Assembly (NCBI GenBank): GCA_036925085.1
Contig: JAUPFP010000099.1
Location: 62,001-126,000 of the forward strand
Reading direction: 5' to 3'
DNA: 64,000 bases
Origin: Brachycybe producta
Taxonomy: Eukaryota > Arthropoda > Diplopoda > Playtdesmida > Andrognathidae
Under the pieces are notes generated by a model. It had not been told where the DNA came from and did no database searches. It saw only the letters and a list, made by a program, of their open reading frames with translations. Shown here in pieces: positions 33,367-44,391 of this stretch. The translations under genes and the position numbers were made by a program. Position 1 is the first letter of the stretch. Each line of letters starts with the position of its first letter.

Positions 33367-33742
33367 GTCGAAGTTAAATTTCAAGTTGAAGCTGAAGTTC
33401 AAGTTGAAGTTAAAGTTGAAATTGAAGTTGAAGCTGAAGTTGAAGTTAAAGTTGCAGTTAAACTTGAAGTTAAAATTGAAGTTGAAGTTAAAGTTGAAGT
33501 TGCAGTTGAAATTGCAGTTGACATTTAAGTTTAAGTTGAAGTTGAAACTAAAGTTGAAGTTGAAGTTGAAGTTCAAGTTCAAGTTCAAGTTCAAGTTCAA
33601 GTTGAAGTTCAAGTTCAAGTTCAAGTTGAAGTTCAAGTTGAAGTTCAAGTTGAAGTTCAAGTTCAAGTTCAAGTTGAAGTTCAAGTTGAAGTCAAAGTTA
33701 AATTTCAAGTTGAATCTGAAGTTGAAGTTGAAGTTGAAGTTG
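33367..33742. repeat. Solo F with AAGTTC stretch
   Basis: F at GACATTTA 33530 carries GCTGAAGTTG and TTTAAGTTTAAG, the form otherwise found in F-G-F cassettes, yet no G follows. Five AAGTTC units start near 33573, with further AAGTTC groups near 33606 and 33660, then GTCAAAGTTAAATTTC. Confidence 0.86.
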
Positions 33743-34276
33743 AAGTCAGAGTTGAACTTTGAAGTCGATGTTAAATTTCAAGTTGAAGTTCAAGTTGAAG
33801 TTGAAGTTCAAGTTGAAGTTCAAGTTGAAGTTCAAGTTGAAGTTCAAGTTGAAGTTCAAGTTGAAGTTCAAGTTGAAGTTCAAGTTGAAGTTCAAGTTGA
33901 AGTTCAAATTGAAGTTCAAGTTGAAGTTCAAGTTGAAGTCGAAGTTAAATTTCAAGTTGAATCTGAAGTTGAAGTTGAAGTTGAAGTTGAAGTCAGAGTT
34001 GAACTTTGAAGTCGAAGTTAAGTTTCAAGTTGAGGTTGAAGTTGAAGTTGAAGTTGAAGTTGAAGTTGAAGTTGAAGTTGAAGTTGAAGTTGAAGTTGAA
34101 GTTGAAGTTGAAATTGCAGTTGAAGTTGAAATTGAATTTAAAGTTGGAGTTGAAGTTGAAGTTGAGTTGAAGTTGAAGTTAAAGTTAAAGTTGAAGTTGA
34201 AGTTGAAGTCGAAGTTAAATTTCAAGTTGGAGCTGAAGTTCAAGTTGAAGTTCAAGTTGAAGTTCAAGTTGAAGTT

Positions 34277-34284
34277 CAGTGAGT
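34277..34284. other. -3 register break (TTCAGTGAGTTC)
   Basis: Between two 12-mer runs AAGTTGAAGTTC is reduced to AGTGAGTTC, a loss of three bases in more than one place. Register goes from 0 to 3. GTGAG occurs nowhere else that I can see. Confidence 0.85.
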
Positions 34285-35289
34285 TCAAGTTGAAGTTCAA
34301 GTTGAAGTTCAAGTTGAAGTTCAAGTTGAAGTTCAAGTTGAAGTTCAAGTTGAAGTTCAAGTTGAAGTTCAAGTTGAAGTTCAAGTTGAAGTTCAAGTTG
34401 AAGTTCAAGTTGAAGTTCAAGTTGAAGTTCAAGTTGAAGTTCAAGTTGAAGTTCAAGTTGAAGTTCAAGTTGAAGTACAAGTTGAAGTTCAAGTTGAAGT
34501 TCAAGTTGAAGTTCAAGTTGAAGTTCAAGTTGAAGTTGAAGTTGAAGTTGAAGTTCAAGTTGAAGTCGAAGTTAAATTTCAAGTTGAGGTTGAATTTGAA
34601 GTTGAAGTTGAAGTTGAAGTTGAAATTGCAGTTGAAGTTGAAATTGAATTTAAAGTTGGAGTTGAAGTTGAAGTTGAGTTGAAGTTGAAGTTAAAGTTGA
34701 AGTTGAAGTTGAAGTTGAAGTTCAAGTTGAATTTCAAGTTGAAGTTCAAGTTGAAGTTGAAGTTGAAGTTGAAGTTGAAATTGAAGTTGAAGTTGAAGTT
34801 GAAGTTGAAGTTAAAGTTGAGTTTGAAGTTGAAGTTGAAGTTGAAGTTGAAGTTGAAGTTGAAGTTGATGTTGAAGTTGAATTCAGAGTTGAAGTTGAAG
34901 TCGAAGTTAAATTTCAAGTTGAAGCTGAAGTTCAAGTTGAAGTTCAAGTTGAAGTTCAAGTTGAAGTTCAAGTTGAAGTTCAAGTTGAAGTTCAAGTTGA
35001 AGTTCAAGTTGAAGTTCAAGTTGAAGTTCAAGTTGAAGTTCAAGTTGAAGTTCAAGTTGAAGTTCAAGTTGAAGTTCAAGTTGAAGTTCAAGTTGAAGTT
35101 CAAGTTGAAGTTCAAGTTGAAGTTCAAGTTGAAGTTCAAGTTGAAGTTCAAGTTGAAGTCAAAGTTAAATTTCAAGTTGAATCTGAAGTTGAAGTTGAAG
35201 TTGAAATTGAAGTTGAAGTTGAAGTTGAAGTTAAAGTTGAGTTTGAAGTTAAAGTTGAAGTTGAAGTTGAAGTCGAAGTTGAAGTTGAT

Positions 35290-35294
35290 GTTTG
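35290..35294. other. +1 register break (GATGTTTGAAG)
   Basis: One extra T compared with GATGTTGAAG in every other C element. Register goes from 2 to 3. Confidence 0.87.
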
Positions 35295-35518
35295 AAGTTG
35301 AATTCAGAGTTGAAGTTGAAGTCGAACTTAAATTTCAAGTTGAAGCTGAAGTTCAAGTTGATGTTCAAGTTGAAGTTCAAGTTGAAGTTCAAGTTGAAGT
35401 TCAAGTTGAAGTTCAAGTTGAAGTACAAGTTGAATTTCAAGTTGAAGTTCAAGTTGAAGTTCAAGTTGAAGTTCAAGTTGAAGTTCAAGTTGAAGTTCAA
35501 GTTGAAGTTCAAATTGAA

Positions 35519-35523
35519 GTTTC
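35519..35523. other. +1 register break (GAAGTTTCAAG)
   Basis: One extra T just after CAAATT in the run following C 35300. Register goes from 3 to 4. Confidence 0.87.
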
Positions 35524-37443
35524 AAGTTGAAGTACAAGTTGAAGTTCAAGTTGAAGTTCAAGTTCCAGTTGAAGTTCAAGTTGAAGTTCAAGTTGAAGTT
35601 CAAGTTGAAGTTCAAGTTGAAGTTCAAGTTGAAGTTCAAGTTGAAGTTCAAGTTGAAGTTCAAGTTGAAGTTCAAGTTGAAGTTCAAGTTGAAGTTCAAG
35701 TTGAAGTTCAAGTTGAAGTTCAAGTTGAAGTTCAAGTTGAAGTTCAAGTTGAAGTTCAAGTTGAAGTTCAAGTTGAAGTTCAAGTTGAAGTTCAAGTTGA
35801 AGTTCAAGTTGAAGTTCAAGTTGAAGTTCAAGTTGAAGTTCAAGTTGAAGTTCAAGTTGAAGTTCAAGTTGAAGTTCAAGTTGACGTTCAAGTTGACGTT
35901 CAAGTTGACGTTCAAGTTGACGTTCAAGTTGACGTTCAAGTTGAAGTTCAAGTTGAAGTTCAAGTTGAAGTTCAAGTTGAAGTTCAAGTTGAAGTTCAAG
36001 TTGAAGTTCAAGTTGAAGTTCAAGTTGAAGTTCAAGTTGAAGTTGAAGTTGAAGTTCAAGTTGAAGTTAAAGTTGAAGTTCAAGTTGAAGTTCAAGTTGA
36101 AGTTAAAGTTGAAGTTCAAGTTGAAGTTCAAGTTGAAGTTCAAGTTGAAGTTAAAGTTAAAGTTCAAGTTGAAGTACAAGTTGAAGTTAAAGTTGAAATT
36201 GAAGTTGAAGCTGAAATTGAAGTTAAAGTTGCAGTTAAACTTGAAGTTAAAATTGAAGTTGAAGTTAAAGTTGAAGTTGCAGTTGAAATTGCAGTTGACA
36301 TTTAAGTTGAAGTTGAAGTTGAAACTAAAGTTGAAGTTGAAGTTGAAGTTCAAGTTCAAGTTCAAGTTCAAGTTCAAGTTCAAGTTCAAGTTGAAGATCA
36401 AGTTGAAGTTAAAGTTGAAGTTCAAGTTGAAGTTCAAGTTGAAGTTCAAGTTGAAGTTCAAGTTGAAGTTCAAGTTGAAGTTCAAGTTGAAGTTCAAGTT
36501 GAAGTTCAAGTTGAAGTTCAAGTTGAAGTCGAAGTTAAATTTCAAGTTGAATCTGAAGTTGAAGTTGAAGTTGAAGTTGAAGTCAGAGTTGAACTTTGAA
36601 GTCAATGTTTAATTTCAAGTTGAAGTTCAAGTTGAAGTTGAAGTTGAAGTTGAAGTTCAAGTTGAAGTTCAAGTTGAAGTTCAAGTTGAAGTTCAAGTTG
36701 AAGTTCAAATTGAAGTTCAAGTTGAAGTTCAAGTTGAAGTCGAAGTTAAATTTCAAGTTGAATCTGAAGTTGAAGTTGAAGTTGAAGTTGAAGTCAGAGT
36801 TGAACTTTGAAGTCGAAGTTAAGTTTCAAGTTGAGGTTGAAGTTGAAGTTGAAGTTGAAGTTGAAGTTGAAGTTGAAGTTGAAGTTGAAGTTGAAGTTGA
36901 AATTGCAGTTGAAGTTGAAATTGAATTTAAAGTTGGAGTTGAAGTTGAAGTTGAGTTGAAGTTGAAGTTAAAGTTAAAGTTGAAGTTGAAGTTGAAGTCG
37001 AAGTTAAATTTCAAGTTGGAGCTGAAGTTCAAGTTGAAGTTCAAGTTGAAGTTCAAGTTGAAGTTCAAGTTGAAGTTCAAGTTGAAGTTCAAGTTGAAGT
37101 TCAAGTTGAAGTACAAGTTGAAGTTCAAGTTGAAGTTCAAGTTGAAGTTCAAGTTGAAGTTGAAGTTGAAGTTCAAGTTGAAGTTCAAGTTGAAGTCGAA
37201 GTTAAATTTCAAGTTGAGGTTGAAGTTGAAGTTGAAGTTGAAGTTGAAATTGAAGTTGAAGTTGAAGTTGAAGTTGAAGTTAAAGTTGAGTTTGAAGTTG
37301 AAGTTGAAGTTGAAGTTGAAGTTGAAGTTGAAGTTGATGTTGAAGTTGAATTCAGAGTTGAAGTTGAAGTCGAAGTTAAATTTCAAGTTGAAGCTGAAGT
37401 TCAAGTTGAAGTTCAAGTTGAAGTTCAAGTTGAAGTTCAAGTT

Positions 37444-37456
37444 GAACTTCAACTTG
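37444..37456. other. Paired G-to-C changes (GAACTTCAACTTG)
   Basis: In an otherwise plus-oriented 12-mer run two neighbouring palindrome-centre G bases are C (37447 and 37453), giving a short patch that reads like the minus strand. Confidence 0.8.
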
Positions 37457-37999
37457 AAGTTCAAGTTGAAGTTCAAGTTGAAGTTCAAGTTGAAGTTCAA
37501 GTTGAAGTTCAAGTTGAAGTTTAAGTTGAAGTTCAAGTTGAAGTTCAAGTTGAAGTCAAAGTTAAATTTCAAGTTGAATCTGAAGTTGAAGTTGAAGTTG
37601 AAATTGAAGTTGAAGTTGAAGTTAAAGTTGAGTTTGAAGTTAAAGTTGAAGTTGAAGTTGAAGTCGAAGTTGAAGTTGATGTTGAAGTTGAATTCAGAGT
37701 TGAAGTTGAAGTCGAAGTTAAATTTCAAGTTGAAGCTGAAGTTCAAGTTGATGTTCAAGTTGAAGTTCAAATTGAAGTTCAAGTTGAAGTTCAAGTTGAA
37801 GTTCAAGTTGAAGTACAAGTTGAATTTCAAGTTGAAGTTCAAGTTGAAGTTCAAGTTGAAGTTCAAGTTGAAGTTCAAGTTGAAGTTCAAGTTGAAGTTC
37901 AAGTTGAAGTTCAAGATGAAGTTCAAGTTGAAGTTCAAGTTGAAGTTCAAGTTGAAGTACAAGTTGAAGTTCAAGTTGAAGTTCAAGTTCAATTTGAAG

Positions 38000-38002
38000 T
38001 TT
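38000..38002. other. +1 register break (GAAGTTTCAAG)
   Basis: An extra T follows CAATTTGAAG. Register goes from 5 to 0. Its context resembles, but is not homologous in position to, the break at 35519. Confidence 0.86.
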
Positions 38003-39596
38003 CAAGTTGAAGTTCAAGTTGAAGTTCAAGTTGTAGTTCAAGTTGAAGTTCAAGTTGAAGTTCAAGTTGAAGTTCAAGTTGAAGTTCAAGTTGAAGTTCA
38101 AGTTGAAGTTCAAGTTGAAGTTCAAGTTGAAGTTCAAGTTGAAGTTCAAGTTGAAGTTCAAGTTGAAGTTCAAGTTGAAGTTCAAGTTGAAGTTCAAGTT
38201 GAAGTTCAAGATGAAGTTCAAGTTGAAGTTCAAGTTGAAGTTCAAGTTGAAGTTCAAGTTGAAGTTCAAGTTGACGTTCAAGTTGACGTTCAAGTTGACG
38301 TTCAAGTTGACGTTCAAGTTGACGTTCAAGTTGACGTTCAAGTTGAAGTTCAAGTTGAAGTTCAAGTTGAAGTTCAAGTTGAAGTTCAAGTTGAAGTTCA
38401 AGTTGAAGTTCAAGTTGAAGTTCAAGTTGAAGTTCAAGTTGAAGTTCAAGTTGAAGTTCAAGTTGAAGTTCAAGTTGAAGTTCAAGTTGAAGTTCAAGTT
38501 GAAGTTCAAGTTGAAGTTCAAGTTGAAGTTCAAGTTGAAGTTCAAGTTGAAGTTCAAGTTGAAGTTCAAGTTGAAGTTCAAGTTGAAGTTCAAGTTGAAG
38601 TTCAAGTTGAATTTCAAGTTGAAGTTCAAGTTGAAGTTCAAGTTGAAGTTCAAGTTGAAGTTCAAGTTGAAGTTCAAGTTGAAGTTCAAGTTGAAGTTCA
38701 AGTTGAAGTTCAAGTTGAAGTTCAAGTTGAAGTACAAGTTGAAGTTCAAGTTGAAGTTCAAGTTGAAGTTCAAGTTGAAGTTGAAGTTGAAGTTGAAGTT
38801 GAAGTTCAAGTTGAAGTCGAAGTTAAATTTCAAGTTGAGGTTGAAGTTGAAGTTGAAGTTGAAGTTGAAGTTGAAGTTGAAATTGCAGTTGAAGTTGAAA
38901 TTGAATTTAAAGTTGGAGTTGAAGTTGAAGTTGAGTTGAAGTTGAAGTTAAAGTTGAAGTTGAAGTTGAAGTTGAAGTTCAAGTTGAAGTTCAAGTTGAA
39001 GTTCAAGTTGAAGTTCAAGTTGAAGTTGAAGTTGAAATTGAAGTTGAAGTTGAAGTTGAAGTTGAAGTTAAAGTTGAAGTTCAAGTTGAAGTTCAAGTTC
39101 AAGTTCAAGTTCAAGTTGAAGTTCAAGTTGAAGTCGAAGTTAAATTTCAAGTTGAATCTGAAGTTGAAGTTGAAGTTGAAGTTGAAGTCAGAGTTGAACT
39201 TTGAAGTCGATGTTAAATTTCAAGTTCAAGTTGAAGTTCAAGTTGAAGTTCAAGTTGAAGTTCAAGTTGAAGTTCAAGTTGAAGTTCAAGTTGAAGTTCA
39301 AGTTGAAGTTCAAGTTGAAGTTCAAGTTGAAGTTCAAGTTGAAGTTCAAGTTGACGTTCAAGTTGAAGTTCAAGTTGAAGTTCAAGTTGAAGTTCAAGTT
39401 GAAGTTCAAGTTGAAGTTCAAGTTGAAGTTCAAGTTGAAGTTCAAGTTGAAGTTCAAGTTGAATTTCAAGTTGAATTTCAAGTTGAAGTTCAAGTTGAAG
39501 TTCAAGTTGAAGTTCAAGTTGAAGTTCAAGTTGAAGTTCAAGTTGAAGTTCAAGTTGAAGTTCAAGTTGAAGTTCAAGTTGAAGTTCAAGTTGAAG

Positions 39597-39599
39597 TTT
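39597..39599. other. +1 register break (GAAGTTTCAAG)
   Basis: Extra T directly before AAGTTGACGTTC. Register goes from 0 to 1. Confidence 0.86.
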
Positions 39600-39767
39600 C
39601 AAGTTGACGTTCAAGTTGAAGTTCAAGTTGAAGTTCAAGTTGAAGTTCAAGTTGAAGTTCAAGTTGAAGTTCAAGTTGAAGTTCAAGTTGAAGTTCAAGT
39701 TGAAGTTCAAGTTGAAGTTCAAGTTGAAGTTCAAGTTGAAGTTCAAGTTGAAGTTCAAGTTGAAGTT

Positions 39768-39773
39768 CAAGGA
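39768..39773. other. -2 register break (TTCAAGGAAGTTC)
   Basis: TT is missing between CAAG and GAAGTTC. Register goes from 1 to 5. It sits 13 bp before the GACGTTAAAG signature, so it may mark a join between blocks. Confidence 0.86.
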
Positions 39774-40035
39774 AGTTCAAGTTGACGTTAAAGTTGACGT
39801 TCAAGTTGATGTTCAAGTTGAAGTTCAAGTTGAAGTTCAAGTTGAAGTTCAAGTTGAAGTTCAAGTTGAAATTCAAGTTGAAGTTCAAGTTGAAGTTCAA
39901 GTTGAAGTTCAAGTTGAAGTTCAAGTTGAAGTTCAAGTTGAAGTTCAAGTTGAAGTTCAAGTTGAAGTTCAAGTTGAAGTTCAAGTTGAAGTTCAAGTTA
40001 AAGTTCAAGTTGAAGTACAAGTTGAAGTTAAAGTT

Positions 40036-40518
40036 GAAATTGAAGTTGAAGCTGAAGTTGAAGTTAAAGTTGCAGTTAAACTTGAAGTTAAAATTGAAGT
40101 TGAAGTTAAAGTTGAAGTTGCAGTTGAAATTGTAGTTGACATTTAAGTTTAAGTTGAAGTTGAAACTAAAGTTGAAGTTGAAGTTGAAGTTGAAGTTGAA
40201 GTTGAAATTGAGATGGAGTTAATGTTGAAGTTAAAATTGAAGTTGAAGGTTAATTTGAAGTTGAAGTTGAAGTTAAAGTTGAAGTTGAAGTTGAAGTTGA
40301 ATTTGAAGTTGAATTTGAAGTTGAATTTGAAGTTGAATTTGAAGTTGAATTTGAAGTTGAATTTGAAGTTGAAGTTAAAGTTGAAATTGAAGTTGAAGCT
40401 GAAGTTGAAGTTAAAGTTGCAGTTAAACTTGAAGTTAAAATTGAAGTTGAAGTTAAAGTTGAAGTTGCAGTTGAAATTGCAGTTGACATTTAAGTTTAAG
40501 TTGAAGTTGAAACTAAAG
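40036..40518. repeat. F-G-F cassette 8
   Basis: GACATTTA at 40138 (with ATTGTAGTTG, as at 4740) and 40485, 347 bp apart; G from 40210 with one extra AAGTTG before it, and six GAATTTGAAGTT units at 40299-40370. The shared ATTGTAG marks descent with cassette 2. Confidence 0.92.
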
Positions 40519-41486
40519 TTGAAGTTGAAGTTCAAGTTCAAGTTCAAGTTCAAGTTCAAGTTGAAGTTCAAGTTGAAGTTCAAGTTGAAGTTCAAGTTGA
40601 AGTTCAAGTTGAAGTTCAAGTTGAAGTTCAAGTTGAAGTTCAAGTTGAAGTTCAAGTTGAAGTTCAAGTTCAAGTTCAAGTTGAAGTTGAAGTTCAAGTT
40701 CAAGTTCAAGTTCAAGTTGAAGTTCAAGTTGAAGTCGAAGTTAAATTTCAAGTTGAATCTGAAGTTGAAGTTGAAGTTGAAGTTGAAGTCAGAGTTGAAC
40801 TTTGAAGTCGATGTTAAATTTCAAGTTGAAGTTCAAGTTGAAGTTGAAGTTCAAGTTGAAGTTCAAGTTGAAGTTCAAGTTGAAGTTCAAGTTGAAGTTC
40901 AAATTGAAGTTCAAGTTGAAGTTCAAGTTGAAGTCGAAGTTAAATTTCAAGTTGAATCTGAAGTTGAAGTTGAAGTTGAAGTTGAAGTTGAAGTTGAAGT
41001 TGAAGTTGAAGTTGAAGTTGAAGTTGAAGTTGAAATTGCAGTTGAAGTTGAAATTGAATTTAAAGTTGGAGTTGAAGTTGAAGTTGAGTTGAAGTTGAAG
41101 TTAAAGTTAAAGTTGAAGTTGAAGTTGAAGTCGAAGTTAAATTTCAAGTTGAAGCTGAAGTTCAAGTTGAAGTTCAAGTTGAAGTTCAAGTTGAAGTTCA
41201 AGTTGAAGTTCAAGTTGAAGTTCAAGTTGAAGTTCAAGTTGAAGTTCAAGTTGAAGTTCAAGTTGAAGTTCAAGTTGAAGTTCAAGTTGAAGTTCAATTT
41301 GAAGTTCAAGTTGAAGTTCAAGTTGAAGTTCAAGTTGAAGTTCAAGTTGAAGTTCAAGTTGAAGTTCAAGTTGAAGTTCAAGTTGAAGTACAAGTTGAAG
41401 TTCAAGTTGAAGTTCAAGTTGAAGTTCAAGTTGAAGTTGAAGTTGAAGTTCAAGTTCAAGTTGAAGTCGAAGTTAAATTTCAAGTT
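40519..41486. repeat. AAGTTC groups, D, E and 12-mer run
   Basis: AAGTTC x5 near 40531 and groups near 40668 and 40697, then GAAGTCGAAG, D 40786, a short run with CAAATT, an unusually long AAGTTG stretch (about 40965-41030), E 41066 and a run of about 270 bp with CAATTTG near 41294 and GTACAAG near 41389. It ends with GAAGTCGAAGTTAAATTTC before H. Confidence 0.87.
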
Positions 41487-43266
41487 GAGCTTGAAGTTTA
41501 AGTTTAAGTTGAAGTTGAAGTTGAAATTGCAGTTGAAGTTGAAATTGAATTTAAAGTTGGAGTTGAAGTTGAAGTTGAGTTGAAGTTGAAGTTAAAGTTG
41601 AAGTTGAAGTTGAAGTTGAAGTTAAAGTTGAAGTTGAAGTTGAAGTTGAAGTTCAAGTTGAAGTTCAAGTTGAAGTTCAAGTTGAAGTTCAAGTTGAAGT
41701 TCAAGTTGAAGTTGAAGTTGAAATTGAAGTTGAAGTTGAAGTTGAAGTTAAAGTTAAAGTTGAGTTTGAAGTTGAAGTTGAAGTTGAAGTTGAAGTTGAT
41801 GTTGAAGTTCAAGTTCAAGTTGAAGTTCAAGTTGAAGTTCAAGTTGAAGTTGAAGTTGAAATTGAAGTTGAAGTTGAAGTTGAAGTTGAAGTTAAAGTTG
41901 AGTTTGAAGTTGAAGTTGAAGTTGAAGTTAAATTTTAAGTTGAATCTGAAGTTGAAGTTGAAGTTGAAATTGAAGTTCAAGTTGAAGTTGAAGTTAAAGT
42001 TGAGTTTGAAGTTAAAGTTGAAGTTGAAGTTGAAGTCGAAGTTGAAGTTGATGTTGAAGTTGAATTCAGAGTTGAAGTTGAAGTCGAAGTTAAATTTCAA
42101 GTTGAAGCTGAAGTTCAAGTTGATGTTCAAGTTGAAGTTCAAGTTGAAGTTCAAGTTGAAGTTCAAGTTGAAGTTCAAGTTGAAGTACAAGTTGAATTTC
42201 AAGTTGAAGTTCAAGTTGAAGTTCAAGTTGAAGTTCAAGTTGAAGTTCAAGTTGAAGTTCAAGTTGAAGTTCAAGTTGAAGTTCAAGTTGAAGTTCAAGT
42301 TGAAGTTCAAGTTGAAGTTCAAATTGAAGTTCAAGTTGAAGTACAAGTTGAAGTTCAAGTTGAAGTTGAAGTTCAAGTTGAAGTTCAAGTTGAAGTTCAA
42401 GTTGAAGTTCAAGTTGAAGTTCAAGTTGAAGTTCAAGTTGAAGTTCAAGTTGAAGTTCAAGTTGAAGTTCAAGTTGAAGTTCAAGTTGAAGTTCAAGTTG
42501 AAGTTCAAGTTGAAGTTCAAGTTGAAGTTCAAGTTGAAGTTCAAGTTGAAGTTCAAGTTGAAGTTCAAGTTGAAGTTCAAGTTGAAGTTCAAGTTGAAGT
42601 TCAAGTTGAAGTTCAAGTTGAAGTTCAAGTTGAAGTTCAAGTTGAAGTTCAAGTTGAAGTTCAAGTTGAAGTTCAAGTTGAAGTTCAAGTTGAAGTTCAA
42701 GTTGAAGTTCAAGTTGAAGTTCAAGTTGAAGTTCAAGTTGAAGTTCAAGTTGAAGTTCAAGTTGACGTTCAAGTTGACGTTCAAGTTGACGTTCAAGTTG
42801 ACGTTCAAGTTGAAGTTCAAGTTGAAGTTCAAGTTGAAGTTCAAGTTGAAGTTCAAGTTGAAGTTCAAGTTGAAGTTCAAGTTGAAGTTCAAGTTGAAGT
42901 TCAAGTTGAAGTTCAAGTTTAAGTTAAAGTTGAAGTTCAAGTTGAAGTTCAAGTTGAAGTTCAAGTTGAAGTTCAAGTTGAAGTCGAAGTTAAATTTCAA
43001 GTTGAGGTTGAAGTTGAAGTTCAAGTTCAAGTTCAAGTTCAAGTTCAAGTTCAAGTTGAAGTTCAAGTTGAAGTTCAAGTTGAAGATCAAGTTGAAGTTA
43101 AAGTTGAAGTTCAAGTTGAAGTTCAAGTTGAAGTTGAAGTTGAAGTTCAAGTTGAAGTCGAAGTTAAATTTCAAGTTGAGGTTGAAGTTGAAGTTGAAGT
43201 TGAAGTTGAAGTTCAAGTTGAAGTTCAAGTTGAAGTTCAAGTTGAAGTTCAAGTTGAAGTTCAAGT
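41487..43266. repeat. H-led higher-order unit, copy 2
   Basis: H 41487, E 41557, GTTGAGTTTGAAG blocks near 41760 and 41898, GTTAAATTTTAAG near 41929, C 42062 with GATGTTC, B 42764, GTTTAAG near 42918, GAAGTCGAAG near 42983, AAGTTC x6 near 43018, GAAGATC near 43083 and a second GAAGTCGAAG near 43157. H-to-C is 575 bp here and at 44759, 49921 and 56488, against 545 bp at 6473. Confidence 0.88.
42363..42764. repeat. Longest perfect 12-mer run seen (about 33 copies)
   Basis: AAGTTG and AAGTTC alternate without a visible variant for about 400 bp, ending at B. The C-to-B distance here (702 bp) is the longest of the set and exceeds the others by multiples of 12. Confidence 0.9.
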
Positions 43267-43406
43267 TGAAGTCGAAGTTAAATTTCAAGTTGAATCTGAA
43301 GTTGATGTTCAAGTTGAAGTTCAAGTTGAAGTTCAAGTTGAAGTTCAAGTTGAAGTTCAAGTTGAAGTTCAAGTTGAAGTTCAAGTTGAAGTTCAAGTTG
43401 AAGTTC

Positions 43407-43417
43407 AAGTTAAGTTC
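43407..43417. other. -1 register junction, copy 2
   Basis: AAGTT then AAGTTC, identical in context to 8237 (35,170 bp upstream) and 48557 (5,150 bp downstream). Register goes from 3 to 2. Confidence 0.9.
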
Positions 43418-43914
43418 AAGTTGAAGTTCAAGTTGAAGTTCAAGTTGAAGTTCAAGTTGAAGTTCAAATTGAAGTTCAAGTTGAAGTTCAAGTTGAAGTT
43501 CAAGTTGAAGTTCAAGTTGAAGTTCAAGTTGAAGTTCAAGTTGAAGTTCAAGTTGAAGTTCAAGTTGAAGTTCAAGTTGAAGTTCAAGTTGAAGTTCAAG
43601 TTGAAGTTCAAGTTGAAGTTCAAGTTGAAGTTCAAGTTGAAGTTCAAGTTGAAGTTCAAGTTGAAGTTCAAGTTGAAGTTCAAGTTGAAGTTCAAGTTGA
43701 AGTTCAAGTTGAAGTTCAAGTTGAAGTTCAAGTTGAAGTTCAAGTTGAAGTTCAAGTTAAAGTTCAAGTTGAAGTTCAAGTTGAAGTTCAAATTGAAGTT
43801 CAAGTTGAAGTACAAGTTGAAGTTCAAGTTGAAGTTCAAGTTGAAGTTCAAGTTGAAGTTCAAGTTGAAGTTCAAGTTAAAGTTCAAGTTGAAGTACAAG
43901 TTGAAGTTAAAGTT

Positions 43915-44391
43915 GAAATTGAAGTTGAAGCTGAAGTTGAAGTTAAAGTTGCAGTTAAACTTGAAGTTAAAATTGAAGTTGAAGTTAAAGTTGAAGTTGC
44001 AGTTGAAATTGCAGTTGACATTTAAGTTTAAGTTGAAGTTGAAACTAAAGTTGAAGTTGAAGTTGAAGTTGAAGTTGAAATTGAGATGGAGTTAATGTTG
44101 AAGTTAAAATTGAATTTGAAGGTTAATTTGAAGTTGAAGTTGAAGTTAAAGTTGAAGTTGAAGTTGAAGTTGAATTTGAAGTTGAATTTGAAGTTGAATT
44201 TGAAGTTGAATTTGAAGTTGAATTTGAAGTTGAATTTGAAGTTGAAGTTAAAGTTGAAATTGAAGTTGAAGTTGAAGTTGAAGTTAAAGTTGCAGTTAAA
44301 CTTGAAGTTAAAATTGAAGTTGAAGTTAAAGTTGAAGTTGCAGTTGAAATTGCAGTTGACATTTAAGTTTAAGTTGAAGTTGAAACTAAAG
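43915..44391. repeat. F-G-F cassette 9
   Basis: GACATTTA at 44017 and 44358, G from 44083 with GAATTTGAAGG, six GAATTTGAAGTT units (44172-44243). It has one unit fewer than its downstream copy at 49065. Confidence 0.92.

Larger units (their letters stand above)
33743..36579. repeat. Middle pair, copy 1 (D-D-E-E-C-C-B-F)
   Basis: D 33743 and 33990, E 34144, GTTGGAGCTG 34229, E 34656, C 34879, C 35300, GTTCCAG 35563, B 35883 (five units), solo F 36297, AAGTTC x7 near 36350 and GAAGATC. It holds three register-breaking indels (34277, 35291, 35520). Landmarks up to GTTGGAGCTG match copy 2 at +2,837 to +2,789 bp; C 35300 and B 35883 match at +2,390 bp, so 0.4 kb present here is missing there. Confidence 0.87.
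36580..38338. repeat. Middle pair, copy 2
   Basis: D 36580 and 36791, E 36933, GTTGGAGCTG 37018, C 37348, GAACTTCAACTTG near 37444, GTTTAAG near 37518, C 37690 with GATGTTC, GTTCAAGATG near 37911, CAATTTGAAG near 37990 and B 38273-38338 (six units). It has a +1 T at 38000 and a GTTGTAGTTC variant near 38030. Substitutions are denser here than in the recently duplicated blocks. Confidence 0.86.
38339..40035. repeat. Long 12-mer run, E-D block and two register breaks
   Basis: The run from 38345 to about 38610 is perfect; GAATTT follows at 38611. E 38913 and D 39185 (272 bp apart), the GAATTT doublet at 39461/39473 and single GACGTT units at 39353 and 39606 relate it to 5.1-6.4 kb. GACGTTAAAG at 39784, GACGTTC and GATGTTC repeat the signature at 4458. 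The +1 at 39597 and the -2 at 39771 lie only 174 bp apart. Confidence 0.86.

Noticed and set aside
42363-42764. Heat-shock elements from alternating GAA and TTC
   Set aside because: Heat-shock factor sites need GAA and TTC in alternating 5-bp units. Here GAA and TTC starts are 4 and 8 bp apart in a 12-bp period, so the spacing does not fit.
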